From Clostridiales bacterium (GTDB lineage Bacteria > Bacillota > Clostridia > Lachnospirales > Lachnospiraceae): 7,500 nucleotides of DNA. Positions within the stretch are counted from its first letter, which is position 1. Every line of letters begins with the position of its first letter. The translations under genes were made by a program, and so were the position numbers. Location of the stretch: NCBI GenBank assembly GCA_015655565.1, contig JAATEU010000616.1, forward strand, positions 1 through 7,500, written 5' to 3'. Shown piece after piece: positions 1 to 4,585 of the stretch. The notes under the pieces are model-generated. The model did not search any database and was not told the DNA's origin. It was given only the letters and a program-made list of their open reading frames with translations.

Positions 1-866
1 ATAGAAACCAGATAATCCCACACTTCTTTCTTATAGGGATTCACCCAGCTTAGTCCATTCTTATCAAGAAAGATGGTTCCATCTTTCTTCTTTAAACTAA
101 GCTCAGGTCTGTTTCCCGCTAAGATAGGATCCTTAAAGGCAACAATCCTGGCAATCAGATAGATGTCCTTTTCTTTTAATTTTGCAATTAACTGCCTGAT
201 ATTACTGATGTAGTTAACATCCGCATTTATCTCCTGAACCGCTGCTAAATCCATCTTATAAGTAACTTCACCGTTATCATTTTTTATATCAATAACCATG
301 GTATTTAATTCGGTCGTATCAATCAGCCCGATTAAATCCTGCATATAGCTTTCTGTACCTGCCCTGAGGCCGGTAACATAGATTCCTTTCACCTTCTCAG
401 GTTTTCTGCGGTCAACAAAGTCCGGCATAAAAGCTTCCTGCGATTCCTCGGTATTATTTTCTCCGTTCTCCGCAACTGTGCTTTCTTCTTTCATATTACC
501 TGATAAACCGGCTGAATTCCCTTCCTTTTGCTTTATCACATTATCATCTGTACCTGTATCGGCCGTAGAGATATCTGATGTGTTCTCATTTGCCTTACTA
601 TCAGCCGCAGCAGAATTACCGGGCTTATCTTTTTCTTCCGATTGTTTTCTTAAATCTTCCTGTGCTTTCCGGGTTTCATCCTGCGCCTTTAGTTTCTCCC
701 TCGTAATGTAAAAGGCACAAAATCCCAGAATCAATGCAACAATTAAAACTATGGCTGCGGATAATCCCGGCTTTCGTCTCCTACCGCCGCCTTTCAGTTT
801 TTTCCGCTTATGTTTCTTATGACGGGCATGATTATAATTAATATATAAATCCCTTTTATTTCTCAT
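1..866 (-). CDS. Membrane-anchored putative glycoside hydrolase (DUF4015/PF13200-like), 5' part only
   Basis: The first 288 codons are visible; the gene runs off the left edge. It starts at an ATG with AGGAG seven bases upstream. The protein begins with a very basic cytoplasmic segment (residues 1-33, rich in K, R and H). A single membrane segment follows (about 35-54, GLSAAIVLIVALILGF). Next comes a charged, probably coiled-coil stretch (about 56-80) and a low-complexity S/T/N/E/D linker to about 150. From about residue 158 the sequence KGIYVTGLRAG, then LIDTTELNTMVIDIKNDNG, fits the start of the DUF4015 putative glycosyl hydrolase domain (TIM-barrel type). That family is generally found as cell-surface proteins in Firmicutes; its substrate is not established. 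Type II membrane topology with the domain outside is inferred. Most of the domain lies beyond the window, so catalytic residues cannot be judged. Confidence 0.8.
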   Translation of the reverse strand, partial: MRNKRDLYINYNHARHKKHKRKKLKGGGRRRKPGLSAAIVLIVALILGFCAFYITREKLKAQDETRKAQEDLRKQSEEKDKPGNSAAADSKANENTSDISTADTGTDDNVIKQKEGNSAGLSGNMKEESTVAENGENNTEESQEAFMPDFVDRRKPEKVKGIYVTGLRAGTESYMQDLIGLIDTTELNTMVIDIKNDNGEVTYKMDLAAVQEINADVNYISNIRQLIAKLKEKDIYLIARIVAFKDPILAGNRPELSLKKKDGTIFLDKNGLSWVNPYKKEVWDYLVS

Positions 867-963
867 TCTATACTCCTGTTCTTTATCTTTTGCATTCATT
901 ACTATTATTGTAACAGTAATCTATACTACTCTTGTAATTAAGATTATAAAGAATTTTGTAACT

Positions 964-1124
964 ATTCAGTCGTACCGGCTGAAAATTACTTTTGATGCGG
1001 ACAAAACAAGTAAAATGCACTTGTTTTGGCGCCACCTGACCCCCATCTTCATGAATAGCATATGAAAATAGTTTGCAGGAGATAGCGACTGAATCATTAC
1101 AGACTTTTAATAATTTCTCTCCTG
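964..1124 (-). ncRNA. Structured 5' leader or dispersed RNA-like element upstream of the DUF4015 gene
   Basis: Read on the minus strand, this leader segment holds four perfect or near-perfect pairings. CAGGAGA (1124-1118) pairs with TCTCCTG (1082-1076). ATTCAGTCG (1094-1086) pairs with CGACTGAAT (972-964). A 10-bp hairpin including G-U pairs has arms at 1071-1062 and 1052-1043. A perfect 10-bp hairpin CAAAACAAGT/ACTTGTTTTG has arms at 1028-1019 and 1011-1002. The first two helices cross each other, so they form a pseudoknot or exclude each other. The region lies between a minus-strand promoter and the gene start. I compared it from memory with c-di-GMP, c-di-AMP (ydaO), THF, T-box and cobalamin RNAs and recognised none. 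It may instead be a copy of a dispersed intergenic repeat. Confidence 0.4.
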
Positions 1125-1145
1125 GAACAGACATGTACTATTATT

Positions 1146-1174
1146 ATGGTATTTCTCATTTTATATTTTGTCAA
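1146..1174 (-). promoter_or_regulatory. Sigma-A-like promoter for the DUF4015 gene leader
   Basis: On the minus strand a perfect -35 TTGACA (1174-1169) is followed after 17 bases by TACCAT (1151-1146), which matches the -10 consensus at 4 of 6 positions. Transcription would start near 1139, about 270 nt before the ATG at 866. That would place the structured element inside the 5' leader. Confidence 0.5.
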
Positions 1175-1263
1175 GTTCTATATAACTACATAAAACAATA
1201 TAAGTTAATAGTTTATAATATACAAATTATATCATATAAATAGTTTTAAAATATACTTTTTTA

Positions 1264-1292
1264 TTGCACTATCTTAAAAACTGTTATATAAT
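1264..1292 (+). promoter_or_regulatory. Sigma-A promoter of the XRE regulator gene
   Basis: TTGCAC (1264-1269) and a perfect TATAAT (1287-1292) are separated by 17 bases. The predicted start is near 1299, giving a leader of about 47 nt. The DNA from about 1140 to 1345 is otherwise very AT-rich and shows no gene. Confidence 0.7.
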
Positions 1293-1345
1293 TGTTTCGT
1301 AATATTCTCATTGGTATGTAAAGATAACTAATAGGAGGATTATTC

Positions 1346-1702
1346 ATGGATTTTAGCAATCGGTTAAAGCATTTAAGACAAAAATATAAATTAACCCAAG
1401 GCGAACTTGCTGCCGTAATTGGATTAAAATCAACCGCTATTTCTAACTATGAATCCAAACGCAATGAGCCATCTTTTGATAAGTTAATTTCACTATCTGA
1501 TTATTTTAATGTTTCTTTAGATTATATGTTAGGTATTTCCGATAATACTTTGCGTATCGGCAGCGAAGATTGGGATAACGAAACCGCTGATTTCTATATA
1601 TTATATAAACGATTAAATAAAATAAATACCAATGAAATTAAAAATTATGCCAGATATTTGTTATATAAGCAAGATAAATTAACAGATAATTTTAGGGACT
1701 GA
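1346..1702 (+). CDS. XRE-family helix-turn-helix transcriptional regulator
   Basis: This 118-aa protein has an AGGAGG ribosome binding site seven bases before the ATG. Residues 6-64 form a Cro/CI-type HTH_3 domain. The scanning and recognition helices are around LTQGELAAVIGL (16-27) and KSTAISNYESKR (28-39). They are followed by the typical PSFDKLISLSDYFNVSLDYMLGIS closing helices. The C-terminal 50 residues (about 66-118) are short, charged and not recognised; they could serve for dimerisation. Such proteins usually act as dimeric DNA-binding repressors. The gene stands alone between divergent or convergent neighbours, so it may regulate itself or the DUF4015 gene upstream. No integrase or phage lysis gene lies beside it. 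The perfect palindrome 28 bases after the stop codon is a candidate operator or transcription stop. Confidence 0.88.
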   Translation: MDFSNRLKHLRQKYKLTQGELAAVIGLKSTAISNYESKRNEPSFDKLISLSDYFNVSLDYMLGISDNTLRIGSEDWDNETADFYILYKRLNKINTNEIKNYARYLLYKQDKLTDNFRD

Positions 1703-1729
1703 CACATGATGATACAAAAAAGGAACACT

Positions 1730-1761
1730 AGGATAAACGCATCAATTGATGCGTTTATCCT
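1730..1761. repeat. Perfect 32-bp palindrome between convergent genes
   Basis: The 16-base half AGGATAAACGCATCAA is followed immediately by its exact reverse complement, with the axis between 1745 and 1746. As RNA it would form a long hairpin with an AAUU tip on either strand. No T-run follows on the plus strand. On the minus strand a T6 run comes only about eight bases after the stem, so it is an imperfect intrinsic terminator. It could instead be a binding site for a dimeric regulator. Confidence 0.6.
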
Positions 1762-1804
1762 GAAGGAATACACCGGTCCCCAAATTTATTATGAAATAAA
1801 ACCA

Positions 1805-1846
1805 CCTCAATGCTGTCAGCTATAATAGGCCCTGACAGCATTGAGG
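1805..1846 (-). terminator. Rho-independent terminator of the SEC-C gene (possibly bidirectional)
   Basis: A perfect 15-bp stem joins CCTCAATGCTGTCAG (1805-1819) and its complement (1832-1846) around a 12-base loop. On the minus strand the stem is followed by TGGTTTTATTT, 22 bases after the SEC-C stop codon. The plus side ends in a weaker TTCTTTTAG, so it may also stop read-through from the XRE gene. Confidence 0.75.
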
Positions 1847-1867
1847 CAATTCTTTTAGTATTGCCAT

Positions 1868-2374
1868 TTATATTTTTGTCCCACAGCATTTTTTATACTT
1901 CTTTCCGCTTCCGCAAGGACATGGATCATTTCTTCCGACTCTTTTCTCTTTCACTATGGTATTGGATTTCTTTTGTTCCCAATATAATTCCTTTCTTCTC
2001 TCTTCAGGCAAAAGCGTATCCCATACCGGTAATTCATATAGCCAGTCCGCTTTGGCTTCAACCATATGATAATATAATTTTTCTTTATCGAATCCAAGAT
2101 TTACGACCGTTTTAGCATCCATTTCCTCAATCGGGTTTTCTTTGACTAAACTTTCATTAATCCCATCCAGGAAGCCAACCATAACCGAAAGCTCTGTTTC
2201 ATATTTCGCTGCTAACTCTTCCACGCTACCTTCTACTATCGTTTCCGGATCCGCGAGAATTTTCTCATAAATTCCTTTCTCAACACTAAAATAATTCGCC
2301 CAAAAAAGCTGTCCCTTTTTTTGATTTGTGTCAAGAGAATATGCATAATCTCTCCATTCTTGTAATAAACCCAT
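1868..2374 (-). CDS. SEC-C zinc-binding motif protein, function unknown
   Basis: This is a 168-aa soluble protein from the preferred start. The last 25 residues hold a classic SEC-C motif, [20 protein letters not shown], with the CxC(8)CC zinc ligands also found at the C-terminus of SecA. The N-terminal 140 residues are acidic, mainly helical in appearance, with many W, Y and E residues, and I do not recognise them. Two in-frame ATGs compete. The upstream one (2383) directly abuts AGAAAGG with no spacing, while the second (2374) sits nine bases after it and is therefore preferred. Stand-alone SEC-C proteins of this size are common in Firmicutes; the motif suggests binding of zinc and a protein or ribosomal partner, but no specific role can be assigned. 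The gene is monocistronic, with its own terminator. Confidence 0.85.
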   Translation of the reverse strand: MGLLQEWRDYAYSLDTNQKKGQLFWANYFSVEKGIYEKILADPETIVEGSVEELAAKYETELSVMVGFLDGINESLVKENPIEEMDAKTVVNLGFDKEKLYYHMVEAKADWLYELPVWDTLLPEERRKELYWEQKKSNTIVKEKRVGRNDPCPCGSGKKYKKCCGTKI

Positions 2375-2480
2375 GTTATTCATCCTTTCTGCTGTTTAGT
2401 ATTTACAAAGTAATCCCAAACTTTCGTTAAAAAATTTTTAATTTATGCATAATACGCAAATAATTGTATCATACTATAGT

Positions 2481-2547
2481 TAATCTAATTTATAAACAAT
2501 GGAATGCACGCTTTCATAGCATTCCATAGTCTAGGATAGTTAGATTA
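2481..2547. repeat. Nested inverted repeats, possible operator or cruciform
   Basis: An outer 8-bp pair, TAATCTAA (2481-2488) and TTAGATTA (2540-2547), encloses a 9-bp pair, ATGGAATGC (2499-2507) and GCATTCCAT (2519-2527). The outer right arm overlaps a possible -10 element, TATACT (2546-2551), in front of the candidate small RNA. It lies upstream of the SEC-C gene on the other strand. No protein-binding family is recognised. Confidence 0.45.
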
Positions 2548-2555
2548 TACTTGCA

Positions 2556-2690
2556 GCGTTATCTTGTCCGAACGTTGGATCCCCCCTCCAACAATAAGAA
2601 AACGCAACCAACACCAAAGAAAAGTTAAATACTTATCCTCCCCTTTTTAATGCAACCCCCGTGGCAAAGGCGTCATGGGGGTTGTGTTTT
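2556..2690 (+). ncRNA. Candidate small regulatory RNA with C-rich loop and intrinsic terminator
   Basis: The segment has the architecture of a Firmicute base-pairing sRNA. A basal stem joins GCGTTATCTT (2556-2565) and AAGAAAACGC (2596-2605), with 9 of 10 paired. An inner hairpin GTTGGA/TCCAAC (2574-2579 and 2587-2592) presents a TCCCCCC loop. A second C-rich, unpaired stretch, ATCCTCCCC (2635-2643), is complementary to Shine-Dalgarno sequences. A strong terminator follows. Exposed UCCC motifs are known from staphylococcal Rsa-type sRNAs, but I recognise no named family. The promoter is weak to the eye: TATACT at 2546-2551 without a good -35. There is no convincing open reading frame. Confidence 0.4.
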
Positions 2691-2692
2691 CT
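2653..2692 (+). terminator. Rho-independent terminator of the candidate small RNA
   Basis: CAACCCCC (2653-2660) pairs with GGGGGTTG (2677-2684). The stem extends inward by G-U and Watson-Crick pairs to about 13 bp and is followed by TGTTTTCT. There is no plus-strand protein gene upstream after the XRE gene, which has its own stop signals. This implies an untranslated plus-strand transcript here. Confidence 0.6.
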
Positions 2693-2694
2693 CT

Positions 2695-2719
2695 GAAACC
2701 CTTATAAATCAAGGCTTTC
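2695..2719. repeat. Inverted repeat with 7-bp centre, recombinase-core-like or second terminator
   Basis: GAAACCCTT (2695-2703) and AAGGCTTTC (2711-2719) are inverted with one mismatch around the 7-bp centre ATAAATC. This spacing matches tyrosine-recombinase core sites. It is followed by AGCATTTTTCT, so it could equally be a second plus-strand terminator. Confidence 0.35.
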
Positions 2720-2769
2720 AGCATTTTTCTCTCTTCATGGCACAGAGACTATTTTAACATAAAAATAGT

Positions 2770-2791
2770 TTATACGCAACTTATACGCAAC
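2770..2791 (+). repeat. Tandem 11-bp repeat TTATACGCAAC x2
   Basis: Two exact, adjacent copies of TTATACGCAAC are followed by a T-rich run. Related copies lie at 3730-3751 (TTACACGCAAC, then TTATACGCAA) and a single TACGCAA at 2453-2459. Direct repeats of this kind flanking a small gene resemble recombinase arm sites, but no recombinase gene is present in the window. Confidence 0.55.
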
Positions 2792-2905
2792 TTTTTATTT
2801 TTTAGAAATCTCAACGAGATAGATTTTTAAATTTATTTACCTTGACACATAAGATATTATTGTACAAAACCTATATAATCACAATTCATTGAACTACAGC
2901 CTAAT

Positions 2906-3548
2906 TCATATAATTAACAAGTCCATAAGATATCCATGTATTATCGTATAATAACGCATACTTTGGGGCATAAAATCACGAAAATGCTTGTTAATAAAAT
3001 ATTGCAGCTTTTGAGTTTCAATTAGTGAGGGTTTTAGCGTGTAACTTCCAATATTTGCTTTCATGACGTATGCCGGTATTTGGTTTTTCATCATATAATT
3101 AAGTAGCCTATCTATATTTTTTATACTGTTTTCACAATTTTTATATTCATTATTATTTGAACCATAATAAAAACACGCTTTCAAAAAACGGCTTCCTAAG
3201 TAAATTGCAGATGTTTTTACGGATACTTTCGTCCTGAGGCATTCTTGCTTTAATAAAAAGTTCTTCCATTTCAGTCCATTTTTTCTCTGCCGCAGCTTCT
3301 TGCTCTGCATCACTTCCATACCTATGAATCGCTCCATCGAACAAATCGTTGAACTCGCCGATAGATGTAATAGTTATTTGTTCTTTAAGTATATCATCAA
3401 TTGCATAAGTGGATAAAGCTCTGTAACGAAAAAGTATTAGAAAGCTGTTTGGAAAACTATAATGATGATTTTTAGAAACATTTATAAGCCTTTTCAGTGT
3501 ATATTCACGGAATTCTGGCATTTGTATTATATCTAAAAAACTTGTCAT
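2906..3548 (-). pseudogene. DUF2971-like gene, broken by a +1 frameshift in a T6 tract
   Basis: The first frame runs from ATG 3548, with GGGGGGAG six bases upstream, to a stop at 3153 (131 aa). It contains LFRYRALSTYAIDDILKEQITITSIGEFNDLFDG, which resembles the N-terminal part of DUF2971 proteins (often near antiphage or mobile genes; function unknown). The reading continues in another frame to a stop at 2906. The switch falls at a six-T tract in the mRNA (3183-3188); five Ts would give one 213-aa protein reading RKPFLKACFYYGSNNNEYKN across the junction. The usual downstream SxxWxHYA-like block of DUF2971 is not visible, so the C-terminal half is diverged, replaced or lost. An alternative TTG start at 3572 is disfavoured because it precedes the RBS. 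The gene is bracketed by ACGCAAC repeats. The family call rests on a short motif. Confidence 0.5.
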
Positions 3549-3553
3549 TATTT

Positions 3554-3561
3554 CTCCCCCC
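3554..3561 (-). promoter_or_regulatory. Unusual G6 ribosome binding site of the DUF2971-like gene
   Basis: The minus strand reads GAGGGGGGAGAAATA just before ATG 3548. This fixes the start at 3548. The nine-base run GAGGGGGGA is exactly complementary to the loop of the candidate sRNA (2580-2588). Confidence 0.6.
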
Positions 3562-3664
3562 TCAAAAAGCAATTTAAAGCCTTAAATTGTTATCATCAGA
3601 CAAATTTGATTTATTAATTATTACAGTGCTTAATATGACCTGATTTGTATACATCTCAATATTA

Positions 3665-3693
3665 ATTATACTCCACTAAAATCCATATTTCCA
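3665..3693 (-). promoter_or_regulatory. Candidate promoter of the DUF2971-like gene
   Basis: On the minus strand TGGAAA (3693-3688) and a perfect TATAAT (3670-3665) are 17 bases apart. A second, weaker pair, TTGAGA with TATTAA, lies just downstream. Either would give a leader of roughly 70-110 nt. Confidence 0.4.
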
Positions 3694-3729
3694 CATAATA
3701 TTTACCACCTTAATACAGTTTTCTATAAT

Positions 3730-3751
3730 TTACACGCAACTTTATACGCAA
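3730..3751 (+). repeat. Second pair of ACGCAA repeats
   Basis: TTACACGCAAC (3730-3740) is followed after one base by TTATACGCAA (3742-3751) and a T-rich run. It matches the tandem repeat at 2770-2791 in the same orientation. The two pairs enclose about 0.95 kb containing only the broken DUF2971-like gene. Confidence 0.5.
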
Positions 3752-3853
3752 TTTTTATATCACAAGATGATTTTGAAATCCCCATATGTCCCCTTCTAAA
3801 ACACCATGTAACACAGGAATATACTTATTCATAAATTAGTACAAACTTTCCAT

Positions 3854-3871
3854 ATAATAAGTGCACTTTAT
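3854..3871 (+). repeat. Left copy of an 18-bp direct repeat flanking the toxin locus
   Basis: ATAATAAGTGCACTTTAT here and ATTATAAATGCACTTTAT at 4332-4349 match at 16 of 18 positions in the same orientation. They bracket the whole toxin-antitoxin locus. Confidence 0.5.
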
Positions 3872-3896
3872 TTCACAATCATATGTTCGTTTTTTC

Positions 3897-3925
3897 TCGA
3901 CTTATTCCATATTTTATGCTATACT
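3897..3925 (+). promoter_or_regulatory. Extended -10 promoter of the toxin mRNA
   Basis: TCGACT (3897-3902) and TATACT (3920-3925) are 17 bases apart. A TG one base before the -10 gives an extended -10 element. The predicted start is at 3932-3934, so the mRNA would begin at or next to GGTAACAGGAAA and carry a leader of about 119 nt. Confidence 0.65.
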
Positions 3926-3933
3926 ATTCCTAT

Positions 3934-3964
3934 GGTAACAGGAAATAGCCAATTTTATTGGCTA
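3934..3964 (+). repeat. Left end of the mirror-image toxin locus: 12-bp inverted repeat plus hairpin
   Basis: GGTAACAGGAAA (3934-3945) is exactly inverted at 4238-4249. It is followed by a perfect 7-bp hairpin TAGCCAA/TTGGCTA (3946-3964) with loop TTTTA. A further 10-bp match, TGCTTGCCCT (3979-3988), is inverted at 4211-4220. The right side has the same order of parts. Confidence 0.75.
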
Positions 3965-4004
3965 AGGATAATCACGAGTGCTTGCCCTTCTATATTTACA
4001 TAGG

Positions 4005-4045
4005 AGGAGGTGAACTTCTTTCCCTATATTACATAGAAAGGAAGT
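4005..4045 (+). promoter_or_regulatory. Decoy Shine-Dalgarno and SD-masking hairpin in the toxin leader
   Basis: AGGAGGTGA (4005-4013) is a perfect anti-16S match but no ATG, GTG or TTG follows at usable distance. The toxin has its own site, AAGGAAGTGA (4038-4047), five bases before its ATG. An imperfect hairpin (ACTTC 4014-4018 with GAAGT 4041-4045, continued by TTT with AAA and CTAT with ATAG) would mask that site. AGGAGGT is also complementary to ACCTCCT in the terminator loop (4170-4176). Confidence 0.5.
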
Positions 4046-4052
4046 GAGCCTT

Positions 4053-4160
4053 ATGATAACAGTTTCAGATGCTTTATCTTTAATGATAAGTTTCGGTATG
4101 TTCATCATGGCGTTACTCACATTTATTGTTGCTTTAATAAAAATGCACAATAAAAAATGA
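4053..4160 (+). CDS. Type I toxin: small holin-like membrane peptide
   Basis: This 35-aa peptide begins MITVSDALSLMISFGMF and continues with a hydrophobic helix (about 8-29, ending ALLTFIVALI) and a basic tail KMHNKK. This is the pattern of the Firmicute putative holin-like toxin family (PF16935, related to TxpA, BsrG and BsrE of Bacillus subtilis), whose members insert into the cytoplasmic membrane and stop growth when overproduced. The start has a near-perfect SD five bases upstream. The stop codon lies in the left arm of the terminator. The long leader, the decoy SD and the convergent antisense promoter are the usual signs of RNA-controlled toxin translation. Prophage or other mobile DNA is the common home of this family, but no phage gene is visible here. 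Membrane location and toxicity are inferred from the family. Confidence 0.85.
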   Translation: MITVSDALSLMISFGMFIMALLTFIVALIKMHNKK

Positions 4161-4199
4161 TTATCCCCGACCTCCTAAAGTAGTGGATAATCATTTTTT
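4152..4199. terminator. Bidirectional rho-independent terminator shared by toxin and antisense RNA
   Basis: A perfect 15-bp stem is formed by six A plus TGATTATCC (4152-4166) and its complement GGATAATCA plus six T (4185-4199). Read from either side it ends in a U-run. Its 18-base loop contains ACCTCCT. The two convergent transcripts therefore overlap over about 48 bases at their 3' ends, as in TxpA/RatA-type systems. Confidence 0.85.
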
Positions 4200-4247
4200 A
4201 TTCCTAGGCTAGGGCAAGCATAAGTTTTTAACTTATGTTTCCTGTTA
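4152..4247 (-). ncRNA. Antisense RNA antitoxin
   Basis: A promoter at 4281-4253 would start this RNA near 4247. It would run about 95 nt and stop at the shared terminator. Its 5' end is GGTAACAGGAAA, the same as the toxin mRNA. It continues with a hairpin CATAAGT/ACTTATG (loop TAAAA) and TGCTTGCCCT. The overlap with the toxin mRNA is the terminator hairpin, so pairing would start loop-to-loop at the 3' ends. In TxpA/RatA and BsrG/SR4 such RNAs promote toxin mRNA decay or block translation. No protein is encoded. Confidence 0.65.
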
Positions 4248-4249
4248 CC
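4211..4249 (-). repeat. Right end of the mirror-image toxin locus
   Basis: AGGGCAAGCA (4211-4220), the hairpin CATAAGT/ACTTATG (4219-4237, loop TTTTA) and TTTCCTGTTACC (4238-4249) mirror the left end in reverse order. They form the 5' end of the antisense transcript. Confidence 0.75.
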
Positions 4250-4252
4250 TAT

Positions 4253-4281
4253 ATTATAGTCTCTTTTAATCGAAAAGTAAA
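4253..4281 (-). promoter_or_regulatory. Promoter of the antisense antitoxin RNA
   Basis: On the minus strand TTTACT (4281-4276) and a perfect TATAAT (4258-4253) are 17 bases apart. The start is predicted at 4246-4249. It is closer to the -10 consensus than the toxin promoter, consistent with an antitoxin made in excess. Confidence 0.7.
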
Positions 4282-4331
4282 GACTTCCTACGTTACTTTT
4301 TTCCCATTACCGCACCCAGATATAGGTATTT

Positions 4332-4349
4332 ATTATAAATGCACTTTAT
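4332..4349 (+). repeat. Right copy of the 18-bp direct repeat flanking the toxin locus
   Basis: ATTATAAATGCACTTTAT matches 3854-3871 at 16 of 18 positions. The DNA from 4282 to 4490 otherwise shows no gene, hairpin or promoter that I can support. Confidence 0.5.
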
Positions 4350-4491
4350 ATATGAATTTTACTTATAAAAAGCACCCATCCCATCAGGAATGACTGCCAC
4401 TTGTTTCATCTGTGTATGCTGTGAATCATGTATTGTATAAGACTGGAAGGCTATTTTCTATTGCAGGTTTAGCTGACGTTGGCCTATCTTG

Positions 4492-4553
4492 CTGCCACAA
4501 TGGCAGATGACCCTAATTTGGCCTGGCAATGTGTCCCATTGCCAAACCAAATT
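4492..4553 (-). terminator. Paired hairpins at the end of the sugar-transport operon
   Basis: Downstream of the binding-protein stop, AATTTGG/CCAAATT (4515-4521 and 4547-4553) encloses TGGCAATG/CATTGCCA (4524-4531 and 4537-4544) with a two-by-two internal loop. A second small hairpin, CTGCCA/TGGCAG, lies at 4492-4506. Neither is followed by a T-run on the minus strand. Termination or 3'-end stabilisation is therefore plausible but not shown. Confidence 0.4.
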
Positions 4554-4585
4554 AATATTTATTGCATCGTACCAATTATAGCAAC

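Noticed and set aside
964..1124. Known riboswitch (c-di-GMP, c-di-AMP, THF, cobalamin, T-box)
   Set aside because: None of the conserved core strings that I know for these classes is present; a covariance search would be decisive.
883..1134. Minus-strand 83-codon open frame in the DUF4015 gene leader
   Set aside because: It has no ribosome binding site and covers the inverted-repeat helices exactly; its sequence is better explained as a structured RNA or repeat read through.
1810..2115. Plus-strand open frame opposite the SEC-C gene
   Set aside because: It is antisense to a gene with a clear zinc motif, starts inside a terminator and has no RBS.
3183..3188. Programmed -1 ribosomal frameshift in the DUF2971-like gene
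   Set aside because: The -1 frame meets TGA at once; the downstream frame needs a +1 shift, and no stimulatory structure is evident.
3962..4150. Minus-strand 62-codon open frame opposite the toxin
   Set aside because: It mirrors the toxin gene; no RBS or family resemblance. The minus-strand product here is an RNA that stops at 4152.
3934..4249. IS200/IS605-like or MITE element, because of hairpins near inverted ends
   Set aside because: The inverted repeats coincide with predicted transcription starts and the hairpins with RNA 5' ends, so a TA explanation is simpler. No target duplication directly at the ends was seen.
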